Positions 1-9,552 of a stretch of 47,018 nt of DNA are shown piece after piece (position 1 is the first letter of the stretch; every line of letters begins with the position of its first letter). The notes below the pieces were generated by a model. The model did no database searches. It was given only the letters and a program-made list of their open reading frames with translations, and was not told the DNA's origin. The stretch is from an uncultured Bacteroidia bacterium (lineage in GTDB: Bacteria; Bacteroidota; Bacteroidia; Bacteroidales; F082): contig CAJVWU010000025.1 in NCBI GenBank assembly GCA_913009755.1, positions 1 to 47,018 of the forward strand. The letters run 5' to 3'. A program made the translations under genes and the position numbers.

Positions 1-19
1 TTTAGTTTAACTTAGAAAC

Positions 20-38
20 CCACCGTCTTTGACGGTGG
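20..38. repeat. Left-end hairpin of the IS200-type element
   Basis: Perfect 8-bp inverted repeat with a TTT loop. It pairs in design with the right-end hairpin (same CCACC...GGTGG core) and is the expected binding structure for the Y1 transposase. Confidence 0.8.
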
Positions 39-72
39 TAATGTATTAATGGCTTTGCCTTAACTTTGCCGT

Positions 73-513
73 ATGAGCAAATATAAGAAGTTATCGCATG
101 TAATATACAAATGTGACTATCACATTGTATGGGTACCGAAATATCGTTATCGAATTTTAAAAGGGCGAATAAAGCAATTTATAGAAGAAGACATAAAGTT
201 GTTGTGTGAATGGAAGAAGAGCGAGGTAATAGAGTTAAATGTACAGGTTGACCATGTTCACTTGGTAGTTTCGGTACCTCCGAAAGTTTCCATATCAGAA
301 CTGATGGGGACATTGAAAGGGAAATTGGCAATAAAGCTTTTCAAGAGTTACCCTGGTTTGAAGCAAAAGCCCTATTGGGGGAATCATTTTTGGGCGAGGG
401 GTTATTTTGTTAGTACTGTAGGGATAGATGAAGAAACAATCAGAAGATATGTGAAATATCAGGAGGAAGAGGAAAAGAAAAACGAATCGCAACAAAAAAA
501 GTTTGACTTTTAA
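73..513 (+). CDS. tnpA: IS200/IS605 family Y1 transposase TnpA
   Basis: 146-residue protein of the usual TnpA size. It is a HUH-type single-strand endonuclease acting as a dimer that cuts and rejoins the hairpin ends of its element. The N-terminus has the family pattern (CDYHIVWVPKYR), the metal-binding HUH motif appears as DHVHL near residue 59, and the nucleophile is the Tyr in RRYVKYQ near residue 127. The frame is intact, so the element may be active. The end is lysine- and glutamate-rich. It converges on infB with about 95 bases between the stop codons. Confidence 0.95.
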   Translation: MSKYKKLSHVIYKCDYHIVWVPKYRYRILKGRIKQFIEEDIKLLCEWKKSEVIELNVQVDHVHLVVSVPPKVSISELMGTLKGKLAIKLFKSYPGLKQKPYWGNHFWARGYFVSTVGIDEETIRRYVKYQEEEEKKNESQQKKFDF

Positions 514-516
514 GAA

Positions 517-531
517 GCCCCCTCTGGGGGC
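517..531. terminator. GC-rich hairpin just after tnpA
   Basis: Perfect GCCCCC/GGGGGC stem with a TCT loop, four bases after the tnpA stop codon. It is placed to end tnpA transcription or to shield the element from outside transcription. There is no clear T tract on the plus strand, so the terminator role is inferred. Confidence 0.45.
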
Positions 532-540
532 AATCCAAAG

Positions 541-559
541 CCACCTTCTTAGAAGGTGG
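541..559. repeat. Right-end hairpin of the IS200-type element
   Basis: Perfect 8-bp inverted repeat with a TTA loop, sharing the CCACC/GGTGG core with the left-end hairpin. It marks the right end of the element. Confidence 0.8.
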
Positions 560-608
560 ATTCTTTACTTGGAAAAAATTTGTAAGAATTACAGGATCCG
601 GAGTTTGC

Positions 609-3518
609 TTAAACTTCCACTTCTTCAAATCCTTCGACAATATCGCCCACTTTAATGTCGTTGAAATTTTCGATGTTCAACCCGCATTCGTAACCGGAAG
701 CTACTTCTTTCACATCGTCTTTGAAGCGTTTAAGCGATCCGAGCTTACCGGTATAAACCACTATCCCGTCCCTGATCAGGCGGACATTTGTGTTTCGTGT
801 GATCTTTCCGTCAAGCACATAGCATCCGGCAACGGTTCCGACTTTTGTAATTTTAAATACATCACGCACTTCGATATTTGAAGTAATTTTTTCCTGCATC
901 TTGGGGGTAAGCATTCCTTTGATGGCATCGGCAATTTCTTCGGTGGCCTGGTAAATAATAGAGTACAGGCGGATATCTATTTGTTCTTTTTCTGCCAGTT
1001 TGCGGGCCTGTGGTACAGGGCGTACCTGGAAACCGATGATTATGGCATCGGATGCCGAAGCCAGCATCACATCCGATTCGGTTATGGCACCCACTGCTTT
1101 GTGGATAAAGTTAACCTGCACTTCTTCGGTTGAAAGTTTAAGCAGAGCATCCGACAAAGCTTCTACCGAGCCATCAACATCACCTTTAACAATGATGTTC
1201 AGCTCTTTAAAGTCGCCAATGGCCAAACGGCGGCCGATTTCTTCGAGGGTAATATGTTTTTGGGTCCTCAGGCTTTGTTCACGTAACAGCCTTTGACGTT
1301 TAAGTGCAAGGTTTTTTGCATCTTTTTCGTCAGGCATAGCCATAAATAATTCACCGGCCTGGGGAGCCGCATTCAACCCCAGTAATAAAGCAGGTACAGA
1401 AGGCCCTGCCTCATCAATTTTAATCTTCCTTTCGTTGAACATGGCTTTTACCTTGCCAAAGATTGGTCCGGCAACCATAATATCACCTTTGTGCAATGTG
1501 CCATCCTGAACCAGGATGGTGGCCACATATCCACGGCCTTTATCCAGGCTGGCTTCAATTACGGTACCTTTGGCGTATTTGTTGGGATTGGCTTTTAGCT
1601 CAAGCATTTCGGCTTCAAGGAGCACTTTTTCAAGCAGGTCGTCAATGCCCGCTCCCGTAATGGCTGAAATTTCCTGTGACTGGTATTTTCCGCCCCATTC
1701 TTCAACCAGTATGTTTATGGCTGAAAGTTGTTCCCTTATCTTGTCTGCATTTGCACCCGGTTTATCCATTTTGTTAAAGGCAAAAACTGTGGGGACACCC
1801 GCTGCCTGGGCATGGTTGATGGCTTCTTTGGTTTGGGGCATTACGCTGTCGTCGGCAGCAATGACGATGATGGCAATATCAGTAACTTTGGCTCCCCTGG
1901 CACGCATGGCAGTAAATGCTTCGTGGCCGGGTGTGTCTAAAAAGGTGATTTTCCTGCCTTTTTCTGTTGTTACTTCATAAGCACCAATATGCTGTGTGAT
2001 ACCACCTGCTTCACCGGCAACGATATTTGATTTGCGTATGTAGTCAAGCAACTTTGTTTTCCCGTGGTCAACATGGCCCATGATGGTGACGATGGGTGCC
2101 CGGGGTTCCAGGTCTTCCGGATTATCAGCTTCTTCAACAATATCAAATTCTTCCGATTCGTCCGCATTGACAAATTCTATGTGATAGCTGAATTCTTCAG
2201 CAACCAGCACGATGGTTTCGGCGTCAAGGCGCTGATTTATGGAGACAAACAATCCCAGTTGCATACAACTTTTGATGACTTCCGTTACATTAACATCCAT
2301 CATTGTCGCCAGTTCGTTCGCTGTAACAAATTCAGTTGTTTTCAGGATTGACTTTTCCTCCTCTTCGCGAATGACGGCTTCTTTCATTACCTGCGAAACA
2401 TGTTCGCGTTTATGCCGGCGGTGTTTTGAGGCTTTGGATTTCCCGGAAGGGGCGAGGCGGGCCAGTGTTTCCTTGATCTGTTTTTGGATTTCCTCTTGCG
2501 TCGGTTCGGCTTTAACGATTTTTTTCCTGCTTTTCCGGCCTGACGTCCTCGAAACTTTTTCATGCTCGGCAGAACTGACTTTGGATTTGATCCTTCTTCT
2601 TTTCTTTTTCTTTTGCGTATCCGTTTGGTCAGACGAAGAAGCTACGGGTTTCTTTTTTAAAGGTTTGGGTTTGGCAGGGAGGCTGATTTTATCCACAACT
2701 TTGGGTCCGGTAAGTTTTTCAACTTTTGTGGGTATAAAGTTATCCTCTTTCTCTTTTGCTTTCTCTGGAACTTTTTGTACATCCGGCCCGGGGGTTTTTG
2801 TTTTTTCAACCGGTGGTTCTTTAACAGGTTCCGAAGGCTTTTTTTCAACGGGTTTTCCCGTTTCGGGGGCCTCTTTTTTCTCTGTTCTTTGTTTTGCCCC
2901 GGACTTCTTTTTCTTTTGTTCACGGGTTTGCTTCTTTGGCCGGGTACGCATATTCATGCTTTCCAGGTCAACTTTCCCGACCACTTTGGGGCGCTTTTCT
3001 TCCGATAGAGGTTCTTCTTCAGTTGTTTCGGCTTTTTCTTTTTCAGGTTGCTGTTTTGTATGAACAGGTTCGGTTTCTGCCGGTTTTTCCTTTTCAGCTT
3101 TTTCTTCGGGCACTTTAGTTTCTTTAACCGGGACAGGTTCAACAGGCTTATTTACAGGGCTTTTCCTCGTTGCCGGTTTTTCTGTTTCCTTCCCGGTAAT
3201 ACCGGTACTGGTAATAATAATATCTTCGGTCAGGGTGTCTGCAACATCTTTTCTATCATCCTTTCCTTTAACATCCTCAATGGTAATAGTTTTGTTGCCA
3301 ACATATTCCAGGCCCTTTTTGGCAGCAACCTCCCTGACATGTTTTTCTTCTTCAAACTCTTCGGCCAGTTGACTGTACATCTGCTGGTCAAGTTTAAAGT
3401 TGGGGTTTCTGTCAATTGTAAAGCCATGGCCGGTCAGAAATTCAACAAGGGTGTCTAAACTGATGTTGAACTCTTTAGCAGCTTTGCTTAACCGTATTGG
3501 TCTTTTCGATTCGGCCAT
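609..3518 (-). CDS. infB: Translation initiation factor IF-2
   Basis: 969-residue GTPase that places initiator tRNA on the ribosome. The N-terminus carries an IF2_N-type helical domain (residues 1-50), followed by a long Lys/Glu/Pro-rich linker to about residue 380, typical of the enlarged Bacteroidota IF-2, then a second IF2_N-like region. The G domain shows GHVDHGKT near 480, DTPGHEAF near 527 and NKMD near 582, followed by the beta-barrel domains. The start at 3518 fits the conserved MAESKR...L opening. It is the last gene of the rimP-nusA-infB operon, 70 bases after nusA, and an IS200-type element lies just downstream. Confidence 0.98.
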   Translation of the reverse strand: MAESKRPIRLSKAAKEFNISLDTLVEFLTGHGFTIDRNPNFKLDQQMYSQLAEEFEEEKHVREVAAKKGLEYVGNKTITIEDVKGKDDRKDVADTLTEDIIITSTGITGKETEKPATRKSPVNKPVEPVPVKETKVPEEKAEKEKPAETEPVHTKQQPEKEKAETTEEEPLSEEKRPKVVGKVDLESMNMRTRPKKQTREQKKKKSGAKQRTEKKEAPETGKPVEKKPSEPVKEPPVEKTKTPGPDVQKVPEKAKEKEDNFIPTKVEKLTGPKVVDKISLPAKPKPLKKKPVASSSDQTDTQKKKKRRRIKSKVSSAEHEKVSRTSGRKSRKKIVKAEPTQEEIQKQIKETLARLAPSGKSKASKHRRHKREHVSQVMKEAVIREEEEKSILKTTEFVTANELATMMDVNVTEVIKSCMQLGLFVSINQRLDAETIVLVAEEFSYHIEFVNADESEEFDIVEEADNPEDLEPRAPIVTIMGHVDHGKTKLLDYIRKSNIVAGEAGGITQHIGAYEVTTEKGRKITFLDTPGHEAFTAMRARGAKVTDIAIIVIAADDSVMPQTKEAINHAQAAGVPTVFAFNKMDKPGANADKIREQLSAINILVEEWGGKYQSQEISAITGAGIDDLLEKVLLEAEMLELKANPNKYAKGTVIEASLDKGRGYVATILVQDGTLHKGDIMVAGPIFGKVKAMFNERKIKIDEAGPSVPALLLGLNAAPQAGELFMAMPDEKDAKNLALKRQRLLREQSLRTQKHITLEEIGRRLAIGDFKELNIIVKGDVDGSVEALSDALLKLSTEEVQVNFIHKAVGAITESDVMLASASDAIIIGFQVRPVPQARKLAEKEQIDIRLYSIIYQATEEIADAIKGMLTPKMQEKITSNIEVRDVFKITKVGTVAGCYVLDGKITRNTNVRLIRDGIVVYTGKLGSLKRFKDDVKEVASGYECGLNIENFNDIKVGDIVEGFEEVEV

Positions 3519-3588
3519 AAAACTATTTTCCTTATATACTTAAAATATTAAATAACGCTAAGTTATAAAACCGCGCAAAATTAAGAAT

Positions 3589-4824
3589 TTATTCGAACTC
3601 TGCTTTTAGTATCTTCACCACCTCACGGATAGTTTCTTCTTCCAGGTCAGTTCGTTTAATCAATTCTTCAATATTGAGTTCCAGAACACTTTTTGCCGTA
3701 TCGCAACCGATAGACTTCAACTGGTCAATAATCCACTGATCTATTTCGTCATCAAATTCCTGGATGTCTACATCTTCCGTTTCTATATCCGTATCACGGT
3801 AAACATCAATTTCAAATCCGGTCAGCTTCCCTGCCAGCTTGATGTTGAATCCACCTTTGCCAATGGCCAGCGAAACCTGGTCGGGTTTCATATAAACTTC
3901 AGCTCTTTTTGTTTCTTCATTGGCGTTGATTGAAGTGATCTTTGCCGGCGACAAAGCCCGCTGGATAAATAATGGGATGTTGGTTGTATAATTGATCACA
4001 TCAATGTTTTCGTTCTTCAGTTCACGTACTATTCCGTGAATCCTTGAACCTTTCATACCCACACAAGCCCCAACCGGGTCAATGCGGTCGTCATAGGATT
4101 CAACGGCAATTTTTGCCCTTTCACCCGGAACCCTTACAATATTTTTAATGGTGATCAGCCCGTCGTAAACCTCGGGCACTTCGGATTCGAACAATCTTTC
4201 CAAAAATACCGGTGATGTGCGTGAGAGTATGATCACCGGGTTATTGGCACGCATATCAACTTTTGAGACAACCGCCCTGATGGTGTCGCCTTTGCGGTAA
4301 TAATCGGAAGGTATTTGCTCCGATTTGGGGAGGATGAGTTCAATATCCTCATCATCCAGGATAAGGATTTCTTTTTTCCATACCTGATAAACTTCCCCTG
4401 TTACAATTTCACCGACCCGTTCTTTGTATTTTTTGTAAATACTGTCTTTTTCATATTCCATAATTCTGGAAACCAGATTCTGGCGGATTGTCAGTATCTC
4501 GCGGCGGCCAAAGTCTTCCAGAAAAATCTGCTTTGAAAATTCTTCACCTGCTTCAAAGTCGGGTTCTACTTTTATGGCTTCGGAAAGGGCGATTTGAAGA
4601 CTTTCGTCTTCTACTTTATCGTCTTCAACAATTTCGCGGTTGTGCCAAATCTCGAAATCACCTTTGTCAATGTTTACAATGATGTCAAAACTACTGTCAG
4701 GGCCAAATTTTTTGATGAGCATACTGTGGAATACATCTTCCAGAATGTGCATCATGGTTTCCCTGTCAATGTTTTTGAATTCTTTGAATTCAGAAAAAGT
4801 TTCAACCAGGTTAATACTATCCAT
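3589..4824 (-). CDS. nusA: Transcription termination/antitermination factor NusA
   Basis: 411-residue RNA polymerase-associated factor controlling pausing, termination and antitermination. It opens with the NusA N-terminal domain (LVETFSEFKEFKNIDRETMM), then an S1 domain (GEIVTGEVYQVW, residues about 135-200) and two KH domains (VGACVGMKGSRIHGI and LAIGKGGFNIKLA). An acidic helical tail follows. It lies 17 bases after rimP and 70 before infB, the canonical order. Confidence 0.98.
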   Translation of the reverse strand: MDSINLVETFSEFKEFKNIDRETMMHILEDVFHSMLIKKFGPDSSFDIIVNIDKGDFEIWHNREIVEDDKVEDESLQIALSEAIKVEPDFEAGEEFSKQIFLEDFGRREILTIRQNLVSRIMEYEKDSIYKKYKERVGEIVTGEVYQVWKKEILILDDEDIELILPKSEQIPSDYYRKGDTIRAVVSKVDMRANNPVIILSRTSPVFLERLFESEVPEVYDGLITIKNIVRVPGERAKIAVESYDDRIDPVGACVGMKGSRIHGIVRELKNENIDVINYTTNIPLFIQRALSPAKITSINANEETKRAEVYMKPDQVSLAIGKGGFNIKLAGKLTGFEIDVYRDTDIETEDVDIQEFDDEIDQWIIDQLKSIGCDTAKSVLELNIEELIKRTDLEEETIREVVKILKAEFE

Positions 4825-4841
4825 CTTTTTTCAGTTTTTTG

Positions 4842-5303
4842 TTAAAAAATGATTACGGCCTTTGTCTGTTTAATACTATCCATAGGGATTTGCAAACGTT
4901 CGCCTGTAACCGTTTTTTTATTTTTTTTATTTTTACTTTTTATTTCTTCTTTAACAATAATGTAATCTTCCGTTGCTTCAACAAGCTCCCCTTTTATCTT
5001 TTTCCCTTCTTTCGGTGTTATCTCAACCTGCCTGCCGATATTTTTACCGTATTGCCGAAAATTTAAAAAAGGCTCGCCGGCTCCCGGCGACGATACACGC
5101 AGTTCATAATCTTCCACTTCACGGTCAAACTTGTGTTCAATGTGCCTGCTTAGGTTTACGCAATCGTCAATGGTTACGCCATGATTGCCGTCAATATACA
5201 CGTTGATCAGGTTATCGCGGCTCACGGTGAGCTTAACGATGAACATATCCTGATCATCCAGATATTCTTCGGCCACTTGAGCTATGTCTTCTTTTTTTAA
5301 CAT
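4842..5303 (-). CDS. rimP: Ribosome maturation factor RimP
   Basis: About 153 residues; helps assemble the 30S subunit. The start is set at 5303 (MLKKEDIAQVAEEYL) because the open frame continues upstream through a tRNA gene, which cannot be coding. The family signatures are YIDGNHGVTIDDCVNLSRHIE and LRVSSPGAGEPF, followed by a C-terminal Sm-like domain with a Lys-rich insertion. It is the first protein gene of the rimP-nusA-infB operon. A strong hairpin 10 bases upstream separates it from tRNA-Gln and may attenuate read-through. Confidence 0.95.
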   Translation of the reverse strand: MLKKEDIAQVAEEYLDDQDMFIVKLTVSRDNLINVYIDGNHGVTIDDCVNLSRHIEHKFDREVEDYELRVSSPGAGEPFLNFRQYGKNIGRQVEITPKEGKKIKGELVEATEDYIIVKEEIKSKNKKNKKTVTGERLQIPMDSIKQTKAVIIF

Positions 5304-5309
5304 TTCAAC

Positions 5310-5334
5310 AAAAGAGGGGACTCCGTGTCCCCTC
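5310..5334 (-). terminator. Terminator-like hairpin between tRNA-Gln and rimP
   Basis: Perfect 8-bp stem at 5314-5334 (GAGGGGAC/GTCCCCTC on the minus strand) with a 5-nt loop, followed on the minus strand by TTTTGTT. It lies after the tRNA and directly before the rimP start codon. It could be a weak terminator, an attenuator tuning rimP-nusA-infB, or a tRNA 3'-processing signal. Confidence 0.6.
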
Positions 5335-5353
5335 GCGCTTAGCTTTCGTACAG

Positions 5354-5424
5354 TTGTCCGACCAGGATTCGAACCTGAACCGGCAGAACCAAAATCTGCA
5401 GTGCTACCTTTACACCATCGGACA
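5354..5424 (-). tRNA. tRNA-Gln (TTG anticodon)
   Basis: 71-nt cloverleaf on the minus strand. The acceptor stem is TGTCCGA/TCGGACA, the anticodon loop TTTTGGT gives TTG (reads CAA), and the T loop is GGTTCGAATCC. The discriminator base is A and CCA is not encoded. It shares a promoter with rimP-nusA-infB, and its 5' end is only about 10 bases from the -7 element. Confidence 0.96.
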
Positions 5425-5433
5425 ATCGGGGGG

Positions 5434-5463
5434 CAAAGGTACTGCATTTTTTTTATTTGCAAT
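5434..5463 (-). promoter_or_regulatory. Bacteroidota-type promoter for tRNA-Gln-rimP-nusA-infB
   Basis: On the minus strand, TTG at 5462-5460 is followed after 18 bases by TACCTTTG at 5441-5434, a perfect TAnnTTTG -7 element. The position relative to the tRNA 5' end (5424) fits a start of transcription just before the tRNA. Confidence 0.75.
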
Positions 5464-5569
5464 TTAAAATTTTAATTTCTGTTAAATTACCTGACGTTTT
5501 AAAAAAGATGTTCTTTGAAATGTTTTATTTTCGCTGAACCAAATATTAATCTGTGATACTTTATTATAA

Positions 5570-8500
5570 ATGAACAATTTTAAAAAAGCCAATAACATTG
5601 TAGGATGGGGTATGTTTGCCATTGCTACAACGGTTTTCTTTCTCACGCTTGAACCCACGGCAAGCTGGTGGGATTGTGGGGAATATATTGCTACAGCATA
5701 CAAACTCCAGGTAGGCCATCCCCCGGGAGCACCGTTTTTCCAGTTGTTGGGCAGGATTTTTTCATTGCTGGCTTTTGGTAATGTGCAAAAGGTGGCTTTG
5801 ATGGTCAATGTGATGTCGGCTTTGTCCAGCGGGTTGACCATTATGTTTTTGTTCTGGACCATTACCATGCTGGCTAAGAAGATTATGCTTAAGGCAGGGA
5901 ATGTGAAAATGACAAAAGATCAGATGTTGATCGTGCTGGGTGCAGGATTTGTTGGTGCCCTGGCTTATACTTTTACCGATTCTTTTTGGTTTTCTTCCGA
6001 AGAAGGCGAGGTGTACGGTATGTCATCTTTGTTTACCGCCGTTGTTTTCTGGACCATCCTCCGCTGGGAAGAGGTTGCCGACCAGCGGCACGGCTACCGT
6101 TGGCTGTTGTTGATTGCTTATATAATCGGTCTGTCCATTGGTGTTCACCTGCTTAACCTGCTGGCCATCCCTGCCATTGTGTATGTATATTATTATAAAA
6201 GGTATAAATATTCAACACGGGGGTTTATTTATGCAGGGATCGTTTCAATTGCCATTCTTGCCGCTATCATGTACCTTATCATTCCGGGTATTGTAGAACT
6301 GGCCGGGAAGTTCGAGCTTTTCTTTGTCAATGTTATCGGACTGCCCTTTAACTCGGGGACCATCATCTACTTCCTGTTGATCATCCTGGCCATTTTATGG
6401 GGATTGAAATATACCCGGAAACATGGAAAGGTTGTCTGGAACACCGTTATCCTTGCACTGGTTTTTATCCTGATCGGCTATTCCTCATTTTTCATCCTTA
6501 TCATCAGGGCTAATGCCAATACCCCCATCAACGAGAATGACCCGAAAGATGCCATTAGTTTGCTCTCTTATCTAAACAGGGAGCAATATGGCACGTGGCC
6601 ACTGGTTTACGGACGATATTACAACGCCCCGCGTGTGGGTTCCAAAGACGGAAATCCGGTGTATAAAAAAGATATAAAACTGGGAAAATATGTCATCATT
6701 GATGACAGAAAAGGAACTATCCCTGTGTATGATGAACGGTTTATGACTATTTTTCCCAGGATGTGGAGCAACCAGAAACCGGCCCATATTTCATTGTACA
6801 AACAATATGGCGGTAGCCAGGGGATACCGATTAAGGTAACACAGGAAGATGGGTCGTCAAAAATAGTTTATAAACCGACTTTTGGGGAGAACCTGAAATT
6901 TTTCTTTACCTATCAAATCGGCCACATGTATTTCAGGTACTTTATGTGGAATTTTGTTGGCCGGCAAAACAATATTGAAAGCCAGGGTGAACCCAACCAT
7001 GGAAACTGGATAAGCGGGATCAACTTTATTGATAACTGGCGGCTGGGCAAACAAAACGACTTGCCCCGGAGCATGCAAAACCCGGCACATTCCACATTTT
7101 TCTTTTTGCCTTTCCTGTTGGGCTTGCTGGGTTTCTTTTATCACCTGAACAAAAGCAGAAGCGATACATGGGTGGTGTTCCTGTTGTTTTTTATGACAGG
7201 GATTGCCATTATCATTTACCTTAATCAAACCCCGTTGCAGCCCCGCGAAAGGGATTATGCCTATGCGGGCTCGTTTTATGCCTTTGCCATCTGGATAGGC
7301 TTGGGTGTGATGGCACTATGGGAAATGCTGAACAAAGTCATAAAAAACAAAAGTGCCTCTGCCATTATTGTAACATTTATCAGCTTTTTGCTTGTTCCGG
7401 TCATTATGGGGCAACAGGGATGGAAGGCACACGACCGGTCTGGAAAATATGCGGCACGCGACTTTGCCAGGATGTATCTTGAATCGTGCGAACCCAATGC
7501 CATTTTGTTTACCAACGGCGACAACGACACTTTCCCCCTTTGGTACGTTCAGGAGGTGGAAGGGATCAGGACGGATGTCCGGGTAGTTAATTACATGCTT
7601 TCTTCGGGCGATTGGTATGTGAATCAGATGTTCAATAAAGTTTATGATTCCGAACCGCTTCCCTTGTCAATTCCCCGGGGATTTTATGACAGTGGGCAGC
7701 AGAATTACCTACCTGTTTTTCAACGATATAAAGACAGGGCTGACTTGAGGGATGTCATTAATTTTATAAAAAGTAAAGATAAAAGGTCTAAAGTTCAATT
7801 GAATGACGGTACCTGGATTAACTATCTGCCCACAAAAAAATTGATGTTACCTGTTAACAAGCAACAGGTTTTGAAAACCGGAACCGTAAAACCCGAAGAT
7901 GCGGATAAGATTGTTGATACTATTAAATGGGATATCAAACAAAATGCAATATACCGCAACGACCTGATGTTGCTTGATTTGATTGCGACCAATAACTGGG
8001 CAAGGCCGATTTATTTCGCCAACCCCAGTAGCGTGAGCAAAGTACTTGATGTAGTCAAATATTGCCAGCTTGAAGGGGTGGTTTACCGGTTCCAGCCTGT
8101 TTTGGCGCCTAATTACATTTCAAGGGTTGGCGGTGTGGATGCCGAACGTTCCTATGAAGTGCTGATGAACAAAAAAGTCCGCTGGGGCCGATTGAATAAA
8201 GATGACGTTACCGTTGACCGTGAAAGCGCCAGGACAGTGGGTATCATGAAACAGAATTATGTCAGGCTGGCCCAGGCCTTAAATAGCCTGCAGAAATATG
8301 ATTCCGCCGTTTATGCCATGGACACGGGATTGTATTTCTTCCCCGGGAAGAAATTCCCGTATGATTATTATATGATTTCGTGGGCCGACAATTATTACAA
8401 AGCCGGCGCCATTGACAAAGGCAACGATGTGGTGAAAGGCATTGCCGAAAGGTATGAAGAAGACCTGGCCTATTATTATGATCTTGACGACAAGATGAGG

Positions 8501-8644
8501 GATTATTATAAGGATGATATTCAGGAAGCGATGGCTGTTTTTCAGCGGCTTAAGCAGATAACCGACCATTATCATCAGAAAGCATTATCCGATACGCTGG
8601 ATAAACAGCTTTATGATAATTTCACAAAATTCAACATGAAATAA
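5570..8644 (+). CDS. DUF2723 family multi-pass membrane protein, probable GT-C glycosyltransferase
   Basis: 1024 residues, common in Bacteroidota at this size. The N-terminal half is a polytopic membrane domain with the DUF2723 signature WWDCGEYI (D35, E38) and GHPPGAP near residue 49, resembling the first-loop acidic motif of GT-C enzymes. Further helices run to about residue 640, then a soluble C-terminal part with TPR-like helices near residues 890-1000. The family is related to TMEM260 protein O-mannosyltransferases, so a role in glycosylating exported proteins is likely but not proven here. It is monocistronic, divergent from the tRNA-Gln operon and convergent with lgt. Confidence 0.9.
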   Translation: MNNFKKANNIVGWGMFAIATTVFFLTLEPTASWWDCGEYIATAYKLQVGHPPGAPFFQLLGRIFSLLAFGNVQKVALMVNVMSALSSGLTIMFLFWTITMLAKKIMLKAGNVKMTKDQMLIVLGAGFVGALAYTFTDSFWFSSEEGEVYGMSSLFTAVVFWTILRWEEVADQRHGYRWLLLIAYIIGLSIGVHLLNLLAIPAIVYVYYYKRYKYSTRGFIYAGIVSIAILAAIMYLIIPGIVELAGKFELFFVNVIGLPFNSGTIIYFLLIILAILWGLKYTRKHGKVVWNTVILALVFILIGYSSFFILIIRANANTPINENDPKDAISLLSYLNREQYGTWPLVYGRYYNAPRVGSKDGNPVYKKDIKLGKYVIIDDRKGTIPVYDERFMTIFPRMWSNQKPAHISLYKQYGGSQGIPIKVTQEDGSSKIVYKPTFGENLKFFFTYQIGHMYFRYFMWNFVGRQNNIESQGEPNHGNWISGINFIDNWRLGKQNDLPRSMQNPAHSTFFFLPFLLGLLGFFYHLNKSRSDTWVVFLLFFMTGIAIIIYLNQTPLQPRERDYAYAGSFYAFAIWIGLGVMALWEMLNKVIKNKSASAIIVTFISFLLVPVIMGQQGWKAHDRSGKYAARDFARMYLESCEPNAILFTNGDNDTFPLWYVQEVEGIRTDVRVVNYMLSSGDWYVNQMFNKVYDSEPLPLSIPRGFYDSGQQNYLPVFQRYKDRADLRDVINFIKSKDKRSKVQLNDGTWINYLPTKKLMLPVNKQQVLKTGTVKPEDADKIVDTIKWDIKQNAIYRNDLMLLDLIATNNWARPIYFANPSSVSKVLDVVKYCQLEGVVYRFQPVLAPNYISRVGGVDAERSYEVLMNKKVRWGRLNKDDVTVDRESARTVGIMKQNYVRLAQALNSLQKYDSAVYAMDTGLYFFPGKKFPYDYYMISWADNYYKAGAIDKGNDVVKGIAERYEEDLAYYYDLDDKMRDYYKDDIQEAMAVFQRLKQITDHYHQKALSDTLDKQLYDNFTKFNMK

Positions 8645-8664
8645 GAGCTTTAGGTTTTAAAACG

Positions 8665-8700
8665 AAAAAGCCCGGAACGTATTTAAATTCCGGGCTTTTT
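8665..8700. terminator. Bidirectional terminator between DUF2723 gene and lgt
   Basis: A 13-bp perfect stem (AAAAAGCCCGGAA paired with TTCCGGGCTTTTT) with a 10-nt loop. A-run and T-run flanks make it work on both strands. The lgt stop codon (8683-8685) lies in the loop, so the last lgt codons (Lys-Lys-Pro-Gly-Ile) form one arm of the stem. Confidence 0.9.
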
Positions 8701-9516
8701 ATATTTTCGGTACGACCAGACCAACAAGGCTATTCCTGCCAGCACAAACGGGATACTGAGCCACTGGCCCATATCCAATGCCATATTTTTCTCAAAACCT
8801 ACCTGTGGTATTTTAATGAATTCAATGAGAAACCGGGCGGTAAAAAGCATGATAAGAAACCAGCCGAACAATGTGCCCGGGCGTGGGTGGCCTTTATGGT
8901 TCCAGTAATACCGATAAAGTATGGCAAAGATAATCAGATAACATAATGCTTCATAAATCTGGGTGGGATGCCTGGGGTTGGCAGCATAAGCCGGATCGTA
9001 GTACCTGACGAACTTAAATCCCCAGGGCAGGGTGGTGATGTCCCCGAAAATCTCAGAGTTCATCAGATTTCCGGTTCTTACAAAAGCTCCGCCAATTGCA
9101 ACGACAATCACAATCCGGTCCATAATCCAAATGTAAGGCTTGTGGTTTTTCCGGGCAAAAAAGTAAAGCCCGATCAATATCCCGATAGCGGCGCCGTGGC
9201 TGGCCAGCCCCCCCTTCCATATCATCAGGATTTCCAGGGGATGGGCAAGGTAATATTCGGGCTCGTAAAAAAAAACATGACCGAGCCTTGCACCCACAAT
9301 GGTAAAAATAATCATGTAGGTGGACAATTCATCCAATAGTTTGTTGGGGATGCCTTCATTTTTGAAAATCTTTTGCATGATGAAGTACCCGACAACAAAA
9401 GCCAGGGCAAACAGTAACCCGTACCATCTGACTGAAAAACCGCCAATAAGCCAAACGTCTTCCGGTATCTTGAAAATATCGGGGCTTACGTTCCAGGTAA
9501 TATAATTAAGTATCAT
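8683..9516 (-). CDS. lgt: Prolipoprotein diacylglyceryl transferase
   Basis: 277-residue inner-membrane enzyme that moves diacylglycerol from phosphatidylglycerol onto the lipobox cysteine of prolipoproteins. It has about seven membrane segments and the family motifs RWYGLLFALAF, GGLASHGAAIG and the Lgt signature RTGNLMNSEIFG. The arginine-rich C-terminal region (RPGTLFGWFLIMLFTARFLIEF) is also typical. The start at 9516 is supported by a -7 element 8 bases upstream. It follows the HmuY-like operon in the same direction but probably has its own promoter. Confidence 0.96.
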   Translation of the reverse strand: MILNYITWNVSPDIFKIPEDVWLIGGFSVRWYGLLFALAFVVGYFIMQKIFKNEGIPNKLLDELSTYMIIFTIVGARLGHVFFYEPEYYLAHPLEILMIWKGGLASHGAAIGILIGLYFFARKNHKPYIWIMDRIVIVVAIGGAFVRTGNLMNSEIFGDITTLPWGFKFVRYYDPAYAANPRHPTQIYEALCYLIIFAILYRYYWNHKGHPRPGTLFGWFLIMLFTARFLIEFIKIPQVGFEKNMALDMGQWLSIPFVLAGIALLVWSYRKYKKPGI

Positions 9517-9523
9517 AATCTCG

Positions 9524-9552
9524 CAAAAGTATCAAATTATTAAGCTCTACAA
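9524..9552 (-). promoter_or_regulatory. Candidate lgt promoter
   Basis: On the minus strand, TTG (9552-9550), 18 bases, then TACTTTTG (9531-9524), a match to TAnnTTTG. The transcription start would fall at or next to the lgt start codon, giving almost no leader. It overlaps the end of the upstream gene. Confidence 0.5.

Larger units (their letters stand above)
12..567 (+). mobile_element. IS200/IS605-type insertion sequence (tnpA only)
   Basis: A single Y1 transposase gene is framed by two subterminal hairpins of the same design: an 8-bp stem with 3-nt loop at 20-38 (CCACCGTC/GACGGTGG) and another at 541-559 (CCACCTTC/GAAGGTGG). Matching imperfect palindromes near both ends, without terminal inverted repeats, are the hallmark of the IS200/IS605 family, which moves as single-stranded DNA. 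No tnpB is present, so it is the IS200-like layout. The exact ends are inferred to within about 10 bases because the cleavage sites cannot be fixed without an empty-site comparison. It lies just downstream of infB, where insertion should be harmless. Confidence 0.8.

Noticed and set aside
61-68. TAACTTTG as a -7 element for tnpA
   Set aside because: It matches TAnnTTTG, but transcription would start at or after the tnpA start codon and no -33 box is at the right distance.
2239-3063. Long plus-strand open frame (274 residues) opposite infB
   Set aside because: It is the antisense of the repetitive Lys/Glu-rich IF-2 linker, giving a low-complexity Phe/Ser-rich product with no family features.
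5304-5462. Longer N-terminus for RimP
   Set aside because: The frame passes through the tRNA-Gln gene, so it cannot be coding.
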